Part shown: positions 46,549 through 55,475 of the stretch, one piece after another | Layout of the letters: each line of letters opens with the position of its first letter | Position numbering within the stretch: position 1 is the first letter of the stretch | Assembly: GCF_001891085.1 (NCBI RefSeq) | Contig: NZ_JXUP01000003.1 | Span: forward strand, 248,001 to 312,000 | Length of the DNA stretch: 64,000 nucleotides | Direction: 5' to 3' | From: Campylobacter concisus | Lineage (GTDB): Bacteria > Campylobacterota > Campylobacteria > Campylobacterales > Campylobacteraceae | Made by a program: the position numbers and the translations under genes | Notes under the pieces: model-generated | What the model saw: only the letters and a program-made list of their open reading frames with translations | What the model was told of the DNA's origin: nothing | The model's database searches: none

Positions 46549-47490
46549 CTATTTTAAGATGCCGGCCTCTTTAAATGCAGCCTCTGCAGCTGGGTGAAGC
46601 GGAGCTGAAAGACCTTGAACAAGATCTTCTTTGTTTACTGATTTTAGCGCTGGGTGAAGAGTTTTGTACTCATCAAAGTTGTCTAAAATAGCTTTTATCA
46701 CAGCTTTTACAGCCTCATCTTTTGTATCTTTATTGGTTACCAAAACAGCTTTTACGCCGATAGTATTTACGTCGTGATCGACGCCGTCGTATGAGCCTTT
46801 TGGGATCACACCTTTTGCAAAGTATGGCTTCTCTTTAAGAAGATTATCAATCTCGCTACCTTCGATATTTAGGATATCGATCGGCAAAGATGTCGCAGCA
46901 TCAGTAATATTTGCAGTTGGGTGACCGACGACAAAGCTATATCCGTCTATCTTTTTATCTTTTAGTGCGTGTGGGCATTCGCCAACTGTTAAAACGCCGC
47001 GGTAGCCTAGTTTTGAAACGTCAAAGCCTTTTGCTTTAAAGACTTCAAGTGTGCTCACTTCGTTGCCGCTACCTGGGTTTCCGACATTGTATTTTTTGCC
47101 TGCAAATGAAGCAAGATCACTTGTTAGACCGCTATCTTTTGCTACAACAAATGCAAGAAGCTCTGGATAGATCGCAACTACTGAGCGTAAATTTTCATCT
47201 TTTGCTCCGTCAAATTTGCCAGTGCCATTAAATTTATCATAGACAACGTCACTTTGAACAAAGCCAAATGTAAGCTCTTTTTTCAAAACGTTATTTACGT
47301 TGTAAACCGAGCCGCCAGTTGATTGGACTGAGCATTTTACATTAGTATTTTTGTTTGCTAAACGGCAAATCGCTCCACCTATCGGATAGTATGTGCCTGT
47401 CATGCCGCCAGTACCAATACTGATAAATTCTTTTGCTGAAAGAGTTGTTGCTAAAAGCAAGCCAGCAAGTGCCAAAGAAGTAGTTTTCAT
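46549..47490 (-). CDS. TAXI-family TRAP substrate-binding protein
   Basis: A 313-residue periplasmic protein with a signal peptide (MKTTSLALAGLLLATTLSA) and the TAXI beginning FISIGTGGMTGTYYPIGGAICRLAN. FVQSDVVYDKFNG and AGKKYNVGNPGSGNEV are the solute-pocket regions of the family. It delivers the solute to the fused TRAP permease encoded next. It is divergent from the pst genes with a 314-bp region between. Confidence 0.92.
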   Translation of the reverse strand: MKTTSLALAGLLLATTLSAKEFISIGTGGMTGTYYPIGGAICRLANKNTNVKCSVQSTGGSVYNVNNVLKKELTFGFVQSDVVYDKFNGTGKFDGAKDENLRSVVAIYPELLAFVVAKDSGLTSDLASFAGKKYNVGNPGSGNEVSTLEVFKAKGFDVSKLGYRGVLTVGECPHALKDKKIDGYSFVVGHPTANITDAATSLPIDILNIEGSEIDNLLKEKPYFAKGVIPKGSYDGVDHDVNTIGVKAVLVTNKDTKDEAVKAVIKAILDNFDEYKTLHPALKSVNKEDLVQGLSAPLHPAAEAAFKEAGILK

Positions 47491-47804
47491 CTAAGATCCT
47501 TTCAAGAAATTTAAGGCTATTTTATTCTATAAATTTAGCTTTTTACCTTATTTGATATGATATTTTCATGCCGTTTTAGTAAAGTTGCAACCATTCTACA
47601 CAATCAAGACTTAAAAAAATATTTCCTTAAGATTAAATTTATATTTCTTTATCAGTCAAAATAAATTTGATAAACCGGCTATTTAAATATCATTTTTTAT
47701 TGTATAATCCACCACAGTTCTAAGTTTTAGAAAAACTGTTGCAAATTTACAACTAATCAATAGCTTTTACAAATATTAATAACAATCAAATTTTGGAGGT
47801 TTTT
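47491..47804. other. Divergent promoter region between the TRAP and pst genes
   Basis: No gene. On the plus side, TATAAT (47703-47708) is a candidate -10 for pstS, and CAGTT..CTAA-GTT-TTAG..AACTG (47715-47738) is an imperfect palindrome just after it, perhaps an operator. I do not find a convincing copy of the C. jejuni Pho box here. A GGAGG site precedes pstS. Confidence 0.5.
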
Positions 47805-48677
47805 ATGAAAAAATCACTTATGTTGGCTGCTTCTATGCTGCTTTTATCTCTAAATTTCGCTTCTGGCGCGGATGAGAAAACGCAAGTTAGCTTTAGTGGC
47901 TCATCTACTCTGGCCCCAGTCATCGCTAAAATTTCAACCGACTTTATCGAAAAATACGAAACTTGGGACAAAGTAGATAGTGCTTTGCCAAACAAAAATA
48001 TAACCATTTTCGTCTCAGCTGGTGGCTCTGGCGCTGGCGTGAAAGCCGTGCTTGATCATGTCGCTGACTTTGGCATGCTAGCTCGCGATATAAAAGATAG
48101 CGAAAAAGCAAAGATAAAGGATATGAAAGCCTATACACTTGGCATAGACGCACTTTGCGTAGCTGTAAACCCAGAAAATGAGGTGATAAAGCTAAAGGGC
48201 GGAAATTTGAGTAAAGATGAGATCGTCAAAATTTTCTCAGGCGAGTACAAAAAGTGGAGCGATCTTGACAAATCCCTACCAAATGACGAAATAGTCGTAG
48301 TTACAAGAGATCTTGGCGGTGGTGCTCACGAGGTATTTCAAAAAAAGATCATGAAAGATGTCAAAGTTAGCAAAAACGTCATCCAGTCACCATCAATGGG
48401 CGCGCTTGTCTCAAAAATAATCGAAAATAAAAACGCTATTGGCTACGCTTCTTTTGGTATCACAAATCAAAACAAAGGCAAGCTAATACCACTAAACGTT
48501 GATGGCGTCGAGCCAACTGTTAAAAATATAGTTGATGGCAAATACTACATCTCTCGCCCACTCATCATCGTAAAAAGTGGCGATCTAAGCAAGAGCGAGC
48601 AAATTTTTGTTGACGTACTAAATTCAGCTGAAGGTCAAAGGACTATCGAAAAAATGGGATTTATACCAGTAAAATAG
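47805..48677 (+). CDS. pstS: Phosphate ABC transporter binding protein PstS
   Basis: A 290-residue periplasmic binding protein. The start at 47805 follows a perfect GGAGG site; the four codons ahead are not used. Signal peptide MKKSLMLAASMLLLSLNFASG, then FSGSSTLAPVIAKI, the PstS phosphate-loop (GSST), and the second phosphate-binding region VSAGGSGAGVKAV. It ends IEKMGFIPVK. It is followed 4 bp later by pstC, so all four transport genes are one operon. Confidence 0.92.
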   Translation: MKKSLMLAASMLLLSLNFASGADEKTQVSFSGSSTLAPVIAKISTDFIEKYETWDKVDSALPNKNITIFVSAGGSGAGVKAVLDHVADFGMLARDIKDSEKAKIKDMKAYTLGIDALCVAVNPENEVIKLKGGNLSKDEIVKIFSGEYKKWSDLDKSLPNDEIVVVTRDLGGGAHEVFQKKIMKDVKVSKNVIQSPSMGALVSKIIENKNAIGYASFGITNQNKGKLIPLNVDGVEPTVKNIVDGKYYISRPLIIVKSGDLSKSEQIFVDVLNSAEGQRTIEKMGFIPVK

Positions 48678-48681
48678 TCCA

Positions 48682-49539
48682 ATGACAGGGCAAATTTTTA
48701 AAGGCGCGATATATTTTTTCACACTTTTATCCGCCATGCTTTTGCTTTTACTCGTGGGATTTTTACTGCTAAATTCCACGAGTTTCTTTGCAAAAGTAAG
48801 CCTTTTTGACTTCTTACTAAATGGCGACTGGGACGTTAGCACAGAGCCTTTTAGCTTTGGACTATTTAATATCCTAGTCGCAAATTTTGCAGTTGCGTTT
48901 TTAGCTTGCATATTTTCATTTTTTATCTCGCTTGGCGTTACTATATTTATATGCTTTTTTGCGAGCGCCTGGCTTAAACACGTGCTAGACTGGATGATAC
49001 GGATACTAGCTGGCATACCCTCTATCATATATGGATTTTTTGCGCTTTACACAGTTGTAAAAATTTTAGAGTCAGGGCTAAAAATGTCCGCTGGCGAGTC
49101 AGTCTTAGCAGCTAGTCTAATCCTTAGCGTCATGATACTGCCCTTTTTTACCTCGCACTTGCTCCAAAGTGTGGGTCTGCTAAAGCAAAATTTCAAAACA
49201 AACTCAGACGCGCTTGGCGTAAGCACTGGATATTTTATAAGAAAAATAATTTTTAGGAAATCTATAAAAGCTAGCATTTCAGGCTTTATACTAGCATTTT
49301 CAAGAGCAGCTGGCGAGACGATGGCTGTGATGATGGTCATAGGCAACACCCCGCTTTTTCCGCACCTGCTCTCAAAAGCTCAGACCATACCATCTCTAAT
49401 AGCCCTTGAAATGGGTATGAGTGAAGCTGGCAGTCTGCACTATCACGCTCTTATTGCAAGCGGATTTGTCCTGCTTGCTTTTATATTTATGCTAAATATT
49501 TTTATCTTTAAATTTGAGAAAAACAATGAATGCTTTTAA
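48682..49539 (+). CDS. pstC: Phosphate ABC permease PstC
   Basis: A 285-residue inner-membrane permease with about six helices. The cytoplasmic coupling loop (EAA-type, DALGVSTGYFIRKIIFR) and the conserved AFSRAAGETMAVMMVIGNTPLFPHLL segment identify it as a PstC/PstA-type subunit. It forms the channel with PstA. It lies between pstS (4 bp) and pstA, whose start falls inside its 3' end. Confidence 0.92.
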   Translation: MTGQIFKGAIYFFTLLSAMLLLLLVGFLLLNSTSFFAKVSLFDFLLNGDWDVSTEPFSFGLFNILVANFAVAFLACIFSFFISLGVTIFICFFASAWLKHVLDWMIRILAGIPSIIYGFFALYTVVKILESGLKMSAGESVLAASLILSVMILPFFTSHLLQSVGLLKQNFKTNSDALGVSTGYFIRKIIFRKSIKASISGFILAFSRAAGETMAVMMVIGNTPLFPHLLSKAQTIPSLIALEMGMSEAGSLHYHALIASGFVLLAFIFMLNIFIFKFEKNNECF

Positions 49540-50383
49540 AGATTTTATAGTCAAATTTTACGCCTATCTTTGCGTATTTATAGTGGTTGCGGTGATATTT
49601 TGGATATTTTATTTCATCTTTGCAAATGGCATCTCTCAGATAAATTTAGACTTTCTAACTAAAAATCCGCAAGGTTTAAATTTAGGTGAGAGTGGTGGCA
49701 TAAGAGACGCTATCATAGGCTCATTTTTGCTGATGATACTATCTATGATATTTTCTGCGCTCCTTGGCGTTAGCTGCGCCATTTATAGGCAAATTTACTG
49801 CACTTATAGCACGATCAAGCTCGGACTTAAATTTATCATCCAAACGATGGCTTCTATTCCTTCTATTTTGCTTGGGATGTTTGTTTATGGGCTTTTTATC
49901 GTTAGTCTTGATATCCCTAAAAGCCTGCTAACAGCTAGCATTACGCTTGCTTTGATGGTCTTTCCGTTTGTTGAAGTAAGCGTTGAAAAGGTGATCTCTC
50001 AGATAGATGAAAAGATGTTAAGAGATAGCTTTGCGCTTGGTGTTGATAAAAATTTCATGGCTAGAAAGCTTGTTTTGCCAACTATTAGAAAAAATATCAT
50101 ATCTATCTTGATACTTGCTGGCAGCTACGCCATAGGGGCAACTGCGCCACTACTTTTAACAGGAGTCGTCTTCATGGCAAAAGTAGAGGGGCTACTCTCG
50201 CCAGTCATGGCACTGCCTTTTCATCTGCACATGCTCCTAAGCCAGTCAGTCGCAACGCAAAATGCCTATGCCACGGCGCTTGTGCTCATTTTTATATTGA
50301 TCATTTTGCACCTGCTTTCAGCCGTAGTTTTATTTGATATAGGAGAGAAAATTGCCAGATATTTTAAACATAAAAGATCTTAG
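49526..50383 (+). CDS. pstA: Phosphate ABC permease PstA
   Basis: A 285-residue permease starting at ATG 49526, within the last codons of pstC (14-bp overlap). Six helices and the loop DSFALGVDKNFMARKLVLPTI are of the PstA type, followed by AIGATAPLLLTGVVF. Partner of PstC. Its end overlaps the ATPase gene by 32 bp. Confidence 0.92.
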   Translation: MNAFKDFIVKFYAYLCVFIVVAVIFWIFYFIFANGISQINLDFLTKNPQGLNLGESGGIRDAIIGSFLLMILSMIFSALLGVSCAIYRQIYCTYSTIKLGLKFIIQTMASIPSILLGMFVYGLFIVSLDIPKSLLTASITLALMVFPFVEVSVEKVISQIDEKMLRDSFALGVDKNFMARKLVLPTIRKNIISILILAGSYAIGATAPLLLTGVVFMAKVEGLLSPVMALPFHLHMLLSQSVATQNAYATALVLIFILIILHLLSAVVLFDIGEKIARYFKHKRS

Positions 50384-51017
50384 TATCTTTTACCAAGACA
50401 ATGAAATTTTAAAAGATCTAAATTTAAGCGTCGCTAAAAACGAGATCATCTGCTTAATGGGCAGCTCAGGATGTGGTAAATCGACATTTCTATCAGCGCT
50501 AAATGGCTTTTTGGAGCAAAAGGGCGGTAGATATAGCGGAGAGATCCTATTTAAAGGCGAAAATATCAAAAATAAGGGCAAAATTTGGCTCAGACGAAAG
50601 CTAGCCATACTCTTTCAAGACGCCACGCTCTTTCCTTTTAACGTTGAGAGAAATTTGACCTATGCGATGGAATTTTATGAAGGTAGCATAAAAGATAAGC
50701 AAAAAAGAGTAGAGGAGCTATTAAAAAGCGTAAATTTACTGGGCGAAATAAACGACCTAGATATGCCAGCTAACAAGCTCTCTGGCGGTCAAAAGCAAAG
50801 ACTTTGCATCGCAAGGATGCTAACTACAAAACCTGAAGTGCTCATGCTTGACGAGCCTTGCTCATCGCTTGATATGAAAAATGTCTTGATCATAGAGGAG
50901 CTTTTAAAAAGCTTGTCGCAAAGATACACCATCATCATCACCACGCACAACGAAGAGCAGGCAAAAAGGCTTGGCGGCAGGATAGTTCGCATAGTGGATA
51001 AGAAATTTGCATTTTAA
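50352..51017 (+). CDS. pstB: Phosphate ABC ATPase PstB-like
   Basis: A 221-residue ABC ATPase starting at TTG 50352 behind AGGAGAG. Walker A is GSSGCGKSTF, the Q-loop is in LAILFQDATLFPFN, the signature is LSGGQKQRLCIAR and Walker B is VLMLDEP. It is shorter than standard PstB (about 250-260) and the usual PstB-specific residues near the end are missing, but its place after pstSCA makes it the energising subunit. No phoU follows, so the usual negative regulator is not in this cluster. Confidence 0.8.
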   Translation: MPDILNIKDLSIFYQDNEILKDLNLSVAKNEIICLMGSSGCGKSTFLSALNGFLEQKGGRYSGEILFKGENIKNKGKIWLRRKLAILFQDATLFPFNVERNLTYAMEFYEGSIKDKQKRVEELLKSVNLLGEINDLDMPANKLSGGQKQRLCIARMLTTKPEVLMLDEPCSSLDMKNVLIIEELLKSLSQRYTIIITTHNEEQAKRLGGRIVRIVDKKFAF

Positions 51018-51043
51018 AAGAGCTAAAAATTCTAGCCCTAATT

Positions 51044-51916
51044 TTAGTCGATAAACCTCTTTGTGATATTTGCGTAGGCATCTATCCTGCGGTCTCTTAA
51101 AAATGGCCAAATTCTTCGCACTTCTTCACTTCTTTTCATGTCTATTTCAACGATCTTGCATAGCTCATCTGTGCTATTTGCGCGGAAAAGCTGCTCGCCT
51201 TGTGGCCCAAAAACAAAGCTATTTCCCCAAAATTTTATCCCATTCATTACGCCGCTATCATCTTTTTCAAAGCCCACACGATTTACTGCAACAACTGGCA
51301 GGCCATTTGCCACGCTGTGACCTCTTTGAACTGCCACCCACGCTTCAAGCTGTCTTGACTTTTCATCCTCGCTATCGCCCTCAAACCAGCCAATAGCCGT
51401 TGGGTAGATGAGAATTTTCGCCCCTTTTAGCGCCATCAGCCTTGCTGCCTCTGGGTACCACTGATCCCAACACACCAAAACGCCAAGCTTGCCAAGGCTA
51501 GTTTCAACTGGCTCAAAGCCAATGTCGCCAGGCGTGAAGTAAAATTTCTCGTAAAATCCAGGATCATCAGGGATATGCATTTTTCGGTATTTGCCAGCCA
51601 CACTGCCGTCACGCTCGAAGACAAAGGCGGTGTTGTGATAAAGTCCATCAGCCCTCTTTTCAAAAAGAGAAGTGACTAAAACAACACCATTTTCTTTTGC
51701 CACCCTGCCCCAAAAAGCGACGTCCTCTTGCCAGTCGTTTGCGTGATCAAAGAAATTTGTATCCTCGCTTTGGCAAAAGTATTGCGTCTGGTGCAGCTCT
51801 TGGCAGACGACTAGGTCGGCACCGCCTTTTTTTGCCTCGGCTATTAGCTCAAGCGTCTTTGCGATAGTCGCCTCTTTTGTCCCTTTAAATTCTTGTTGAA
51901 GTAGTGCTACTTTCAT
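51044..51916 (-). CDS. aguB: N-carbamoylputrescine amidase
   Basis: A 290-residue nitrilase-superfamily hydrolase with the Glu-Lys-Cys triad: Glu in VVCQELHQTQYF, Lys in YRKMHIPDD, Cys in VLVCWDQWYPEAAR. The HIPDDPGFYEKFYFTPGD segment is typical of N-carbamoylputrescine amidases. It turns N-carbamoylputrescine into putrescine, CO2 and ammonia. The agmatine deiminase that makes its substrate is encoded 0.9 kb upstream on the same strand, with a broken CDF gene between. Confidence 0.93.
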   Translation of the reverse strand: MKVALLQQEFKGTKEATIAKTLELIAEAKKGGADLVVCQELHQTQYFCQSEDTNFFDHANDWQEDVAFWGRVAKENGVVLVTSLFEKRADGLYHNTAFVFERDGSVAGKYRKMHIPDDPGFYEKFYFTPGDIGFEPVETSLGKLGVLVCWDQWYPEAARLMALKGAKILIYPTAIGWFEGDSEDEKSRQLEAWVAVQRGHSVANGLPVVAVNRVGFEKDDSGVMNGIKFWGNSFVFGPQGEQLFRANSTDELCKIVEIDMKRSEEVRRIWPFLRDRRIDAYANITKRFID

Positions 51917-51917
51917 C

Positions 51918-52843
51918 TCATTTTCCTTCTTTGTCGTTGTACGGGTCTAAATGCGTGGTTATCTGCCACGAATAATCCCTAAATTTCTCTCTTATCTCAG
52001 CTTCAAGTGAGTCGGCCACCTCGTGCGCGTCGTAAAGCGAAATATCTTTGTCAAAAACTAAATGCAGCGTTAAAAATATAGTATTTGCGCTCTGTCTTGT
52101 GTTTAGGTAGTGAAAGTCTGAAATCCTCTGCTTTGCCTTTATCATATTGATGATCTCATCTGTGACTTCAGGGCTTGCTGCGTGATCTAGCAAGACACCA
52201 AAGGCGTCTTTACCTAAATTTATAGCGCTTTGAGCGATGTAGCCACTTATCACGATGCCAAAGATCGCATCTATCATCATAAATCCGCTAAATTTAATGA
52301 TAAGTAGTGAGATAATGACTGCCAGGTTGCTAAAAAGGTCTATTTTATAGTGCAGCGCGTCTGCTTTTATGATAAGGTTTCCACTTTTTTTAGAAATTTG
52401 GTTTAAAAATATCACCAAACATAGCGTCACAACTACCGAAAATACCATCACACCAAGCTTAAGCCAAGGTCTATCTCTAAATTTGGCTCGTTAAATTTCT
52501 TAACGCTCTCATAAAATATATATCCAGCAGCCACCACAATGATGACGCACTCAAATAGCGCTGCTAACGCCTCTAGCTTTGTGTAGCCAAAGTTAAATCT
52601 CTCATCGGCTTGCTTTCTTGACTTTCTAAGCGCAAATAAATTTAAAAGCGAGACTATAAAATCAAGCATCGAGTCAATCGCCGAGCCAAGCACAGCGACC
52701 GAGCCGCTAAAAAGCCCAGCTGTAAATTTCACAAGTGCTAGCAAAAAGGCGCAAGCTCCAGCTGCGATAACGGCCTTATTTTCGCCCTGTGTGCACTCCT
52801 GTTTATTTATGCGGTTAAACTCATAATCAAACGGACTTGACAA
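51918..52843 (-). pseudogene. CDF-family metal exporter split by a frameshift
   Basis: The two halves together make one FieF-like protein of about 308 residues. The first (52843-52448, 131 residues) has the N-terminal helices with the DSMLD site; it ends in LGLSLV and TGA. The second (from ATG 52448, 176 residues) continues with VFSVVVTLCLVIF, the second metal site HYKIDLFSN (HxxxD) and the cytoplasmic domain. A one-base insertion in the CTTGGTGTGATGG run would join them as LGV-MVF. The stop and restart overlap (TGATG), so translational re-initiation giving two chains is possible, but splitting within the helix bundle makes a working exporter doubtful. A sequencing error is a further option. 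Confidence 0.8.
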
Positions 52844-52845
52844 GA

Positions 52846-53814
52846 CTAAGACCTTTTGTATCTATTTTGGCTTGAGCAGTGAAGCGAGCCATTTTGACGG
52901 ACAAAAACTAGCGAATTTACACCGATGATCTTTCTATCTGGCAGTACATTGGCAAGTAAATTTAGCACCTTTTCATCGTTTTCGTCGTTATATGTTGGCA
53001 CGATTAGCGCACCATTTATAAAGATAAAGTTTGCATAGGTGCAGCCAAGCCTTTTACCATCATAAAATTTAGGCTTAGGAAGCGGCAGAGCAAGCAGCTT
53101 AAAGCCTGTCTTTTTAAGCTCATCTTCCATCCTTTTTAGCTCATCAAAGTGCTCATCGCTCTCATCTTTGCAGCTCGCATAAGCGATAGTATCAGGTGTG
53201 ATGAAACGTGCTAAAGTATCGATGTGGCTATCTGTGTCATCGCCTTTTATAAAGCCATTTTCAAGCCAGATGATACGCTTTAAGCCAAACAAACTCTTTA
53301 GTTTCTCATCAATCTGCTCTTTGCTAAGTGCCTTGTTTCTATTTTCATTTAGTAGGCATTTTGAGGTGGTTAAAAGCACACCATCGCCGTTAAACTCGAT
53401 GCTGCCACCCTCTAGTATCATATCAACTGGCTCAAGCTTGGTTTTGTAAATTTTAGCTAGCTCTAAATTTATTGCATTATCTTTTGAGCTCTTAAATTTA
53501 CCGCCCCAAGCGTTAAATTTAAAGTCGTAGCTCTTTACGCCAGAGCCATCGCAAACGTCGATCATACCGTAGTCTCTGATCCAAGTATCATCAGTATCAA
53601 GCTTAACAAACTCAACATTTTTAAATTTCTTAAACCTAGAAAAATTTGCCTCATCAGGACAGATGAGCACTACCTTTTCAAAGGGCGTAACAGCAGCCAC
53701 AAGCTCCTCATAACCCGCCAAAATCTCCTCTAAATAAGGCTTCCAGTCACTCTTACTATGTGGCAGTGATAAAAACAAAAGCTCCTGCTCTTCCCACTCT
53801 GCGTAAGCTCTCAC
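52846..53814 (-). CDS. aguA: Agmatine deiminase
   Basis: A 322-residue member of the guanidino-modifying family. Motifs are DDTWIRDYG near residue 77, ILEGGSIEFNGDG, KGDDTDSHIDTLARF (the catalytic His/Asp) and the catalytic Cys in GSLHCSSQ near the end. It converts agmatine to N-carbamoylputrescine, the substrate of the amidase encoded nearby. The upstream gene overlaps its start by 4 bp (ATGA). Together the two enzymes complete the agmatine-to-putrescine route; the arginine decarboxylase needed to make agmatine is not in this window. Confidence 0.94.
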   Translation of the reverse strand: MRAYAEWEEQELLFLSLPHSKSDWKPYLEEILAGYEELVAAVTPFEKVVLICPDEANFSRFKKFKNVEFVKLDTDDTWIRDYGMIDVCDGSGVKSYDFKFNAWGGKFKSSKDNAINLELAKIYKTKLEPVDMILEGGSIEFNGDGVLLTTSKCLLNENRNKALSKEQIDEKLKSLFGLKRIIWLENGFIKGDDTDSHIDTLARFITPDTIAYASCKDESDEHFDELKRMEDELKKTGFKLLALPLPKPKFYDGKRLGCTYANFIFINGALIVPTYNDENDEKVLNLLANVLPDRKIIGVNSLVFVRQNGSLHCSSQNRYKRS

Positions 53815-54056
53815 GCTCTCTCCTTATAAATTTTATAAATTCCATAAATTGTAATGATTATCCAAAAGACCTCTATCAAAAATGAACCGAGGTTAAAGTG
53901 CACAAAAAGCGAGATGATAAGCAGCACCGCACCTGCTAAATTTATTATCTGATAGGCTAGATCGCGGCTATTTAGGCGGCCGATTTGAAGTAAAAAGTAG
54001 CCCATCACGATACAAATCATTCCTAAAAAGCCGATGATCTGAAAAAGATCGATCAA
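53811..54056 (-). CDS. CBU_0592-type small membrane protein
   Basis: An 81-residue protein with three helices (IIGFLGMICIVMGYFLL, NLAGAVLLIISLFVHF, FWIIITIYGIYKIY) and the SRDLAYQIINLAGA linker typical of the CBU_0592 family. It overlaps the agmatine deiminase gene by 4 bp (ATGA) and is the first gene of that minus-strand group. Function unknown. Confidence 0.78.
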   Translation of the reverse strand: MIDLFQIIGFLGMICIVMGYFLLQIGRLNSRDLAYQIINLAGAVLLIISLFVHFNLGSFLIEVFWIIITIYGIYKIYKERA

Positions 54057-54165
54057 ATTTTATCCTTTTTACAAGCTTAAATTTAAAGCGTGATCATATC
54101 TAATTAGTTTTAAATTTATGATTATAAGATAAAATAACTCCATTTTTCAGATTGGATTAAAGTTT

Positions 54166-54819
54166 ATGGATTTTGAGTTTATTGAGAAATTTTATCCGCT
54201 TTATGTTAAGGCCGGAGTGCTTACCTGTGAGATTGCCTTTTTAGGGATCGTTTTTTCTATTTTGATCGGTATTTTTTGTATGGCCGTGAAATTTTACAAG
54301 CTAAAATTTCTATCAAAAGTAATTGACTGTTACATCGAGCTCTCAAGAAATACGCCACTTCTTATACAGCTTTTCTTTTTATATTATGGCTTGCCAAAGC
54401 TTGGAGTGTCAATGAGCGGCTTTGCCTGTGCGGTCGCTGGTCTTAGCTTTCTTGGTGGTAGCTATATGAGCGAGAGCTTTAGGCTTGGCTTTGAGGCGGT
54501 GAGAAGGTCACAGATAGAAGCGGGACTAAGCATCGCACTTAGCAAAAATCAGCTCTTAAGATATGTTATCTTGCCTCAAGCATTTAGTGTAGCGGTGCCA
54601 AGCATTAGTGCAAATATTATCTTTTTACTAAAAGAGACAAGCATCGTTAGCATCGTAGCACTTGCCGATCTAGTCTATGTCGCAAAGGATCTCATTGGGC
54701 TTTATTACAAAACAGACGAAGCGCTTTTTATGCTAGTAATTAGCTATCTCATCATCATCTTGCCAGTTTCGCTGGCGCTTAGCTATATCGAAAAAAGGGT
54801 GAGAAATGCAAGGAGTTAG
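54166..54819 (+). CDS. Polar amino-acid ABC permease 1 (HisM/GlnP type)
   Basis: A 217-residue permease with about five helices. SRNTPLLIQLFFLYYGLPKLG near residues 62-82 is the family's amphipathic start, and the EAGLSIALSKNQLLRYVILPQAFSVAVPSI coupling loop is the EAA motif. It pairs with the second permease, whose start lies inside its 3' end (14-bp overlap). First gene of a four-gene operon ending with a CjaA-like binding protein. Confidence 0.92.
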   Translation: MDFEFIEKFYPLYVKAGVLTCEIAFLGIVFSILIGIFCMAVKFYKLKFLSKVIDCYIELSRNTPLLIQLFFLYYGLPKLGVSMSGFACAVAGLSFLGGSYMSESFRLGFEAVRRSQIEAGLSIALSKNQLLRYVILPQAFSVAVPSISANIIFLLKETSIVSIVALADLVYVAKDLIGLYYKTDEALFMLVISYLIIILPVSLALSYIEKRVRNARS

Positions 54820-55474
54820 TATATTATTTGATACACAAAATTTACTAAGGCTCTTTGAAGGTCTAGTCATTAGCACAGAAATTTCATTTATCTCTATTTT
54901 TATCTCTATAATCGGCGGCTTAGTGCTTGGCGTACTTATGAGCATGAAAAATAAATTTATCTATTTTATTTTAAAAATTTGCCTAGAAATCGTTCGTATA
55001 ATGCCTCAGATCGTTTGGCTATTTTTATTTTATTTTGGTGTCAGCAAGGCGTTTGATATCCACATTTCAGCATTTACAGCCTCACTCATCGTCTTTAGCT
55101 TGTGGGGAATTTTTGAAATGATGGACATCGTGCGTGGAGCGATAACATCAATACCAAAACATCAATTTGAATCAGCTGCCTCACTTGGGCTTAGTAAATT
55201 TCAAATTTACTCTCACGTCATCATCCCACTAGCCACGAGAAGGCTAGTGCCTGGGGCTGTAAATTTACTAAGTCGTATGATAAAAACGACCTCTATCGTC
55301 GTGCTAATCGGCGTTGTGGAGGTAGTCAAAGTCGGTCAGCAGATCATCGAGCGAAATGTATTTACAAATCCTATGGCGCCATTTTGGATATACACGCTCA
55401 TATTCTTTTTATATTTTGTGATCTGCTATCCAGTCTCAAAACTATCAAAAAAACTAGAAGAAAAATGGAGTTAA
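54806..55474 (+). CDS. Polar amino-acid ABC permease 2
   Basis: A 222-residue permease with five helices. The EAA-type loop is ESAASLGLSKFQIYSHVIIPLATRRLVPG and it is preceded by VRIMPQIVWLFLFYFG. It forms a heterodimer with permease 1, whose gene it overlaps. It is followed 1 bp later by the ATPase gene. Confidence 0.92.
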   Translation: MQGVSILFDTQNLLRLFEGLVISTEISFISIFISIIGGLVLGVLMSMKNKFIYFILKICLEIVRIMPQIVWLFLFYFGVSKAFDIHISAFTASLIVFSLWGIFEMMDIVRGAITSIPKHQFESAASLGLSKFQIYSHVIIPLATRRLVPGAVNLLSRMIKTTSIVVLIGVVEVVKVGQQIIERNVFTNPMAPFWIYTLIFFLYFVICYPVSKLSKKLEEKWS

Positions 55475-55475
55475 A

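Noticed and set aside
47715-47738. Palindrome upstream of pstS as a Pho box
   Set aside because: The sequence does not match the known C. jejuni Pho-box pattern well enough; kept only as an unassigned palindrome.
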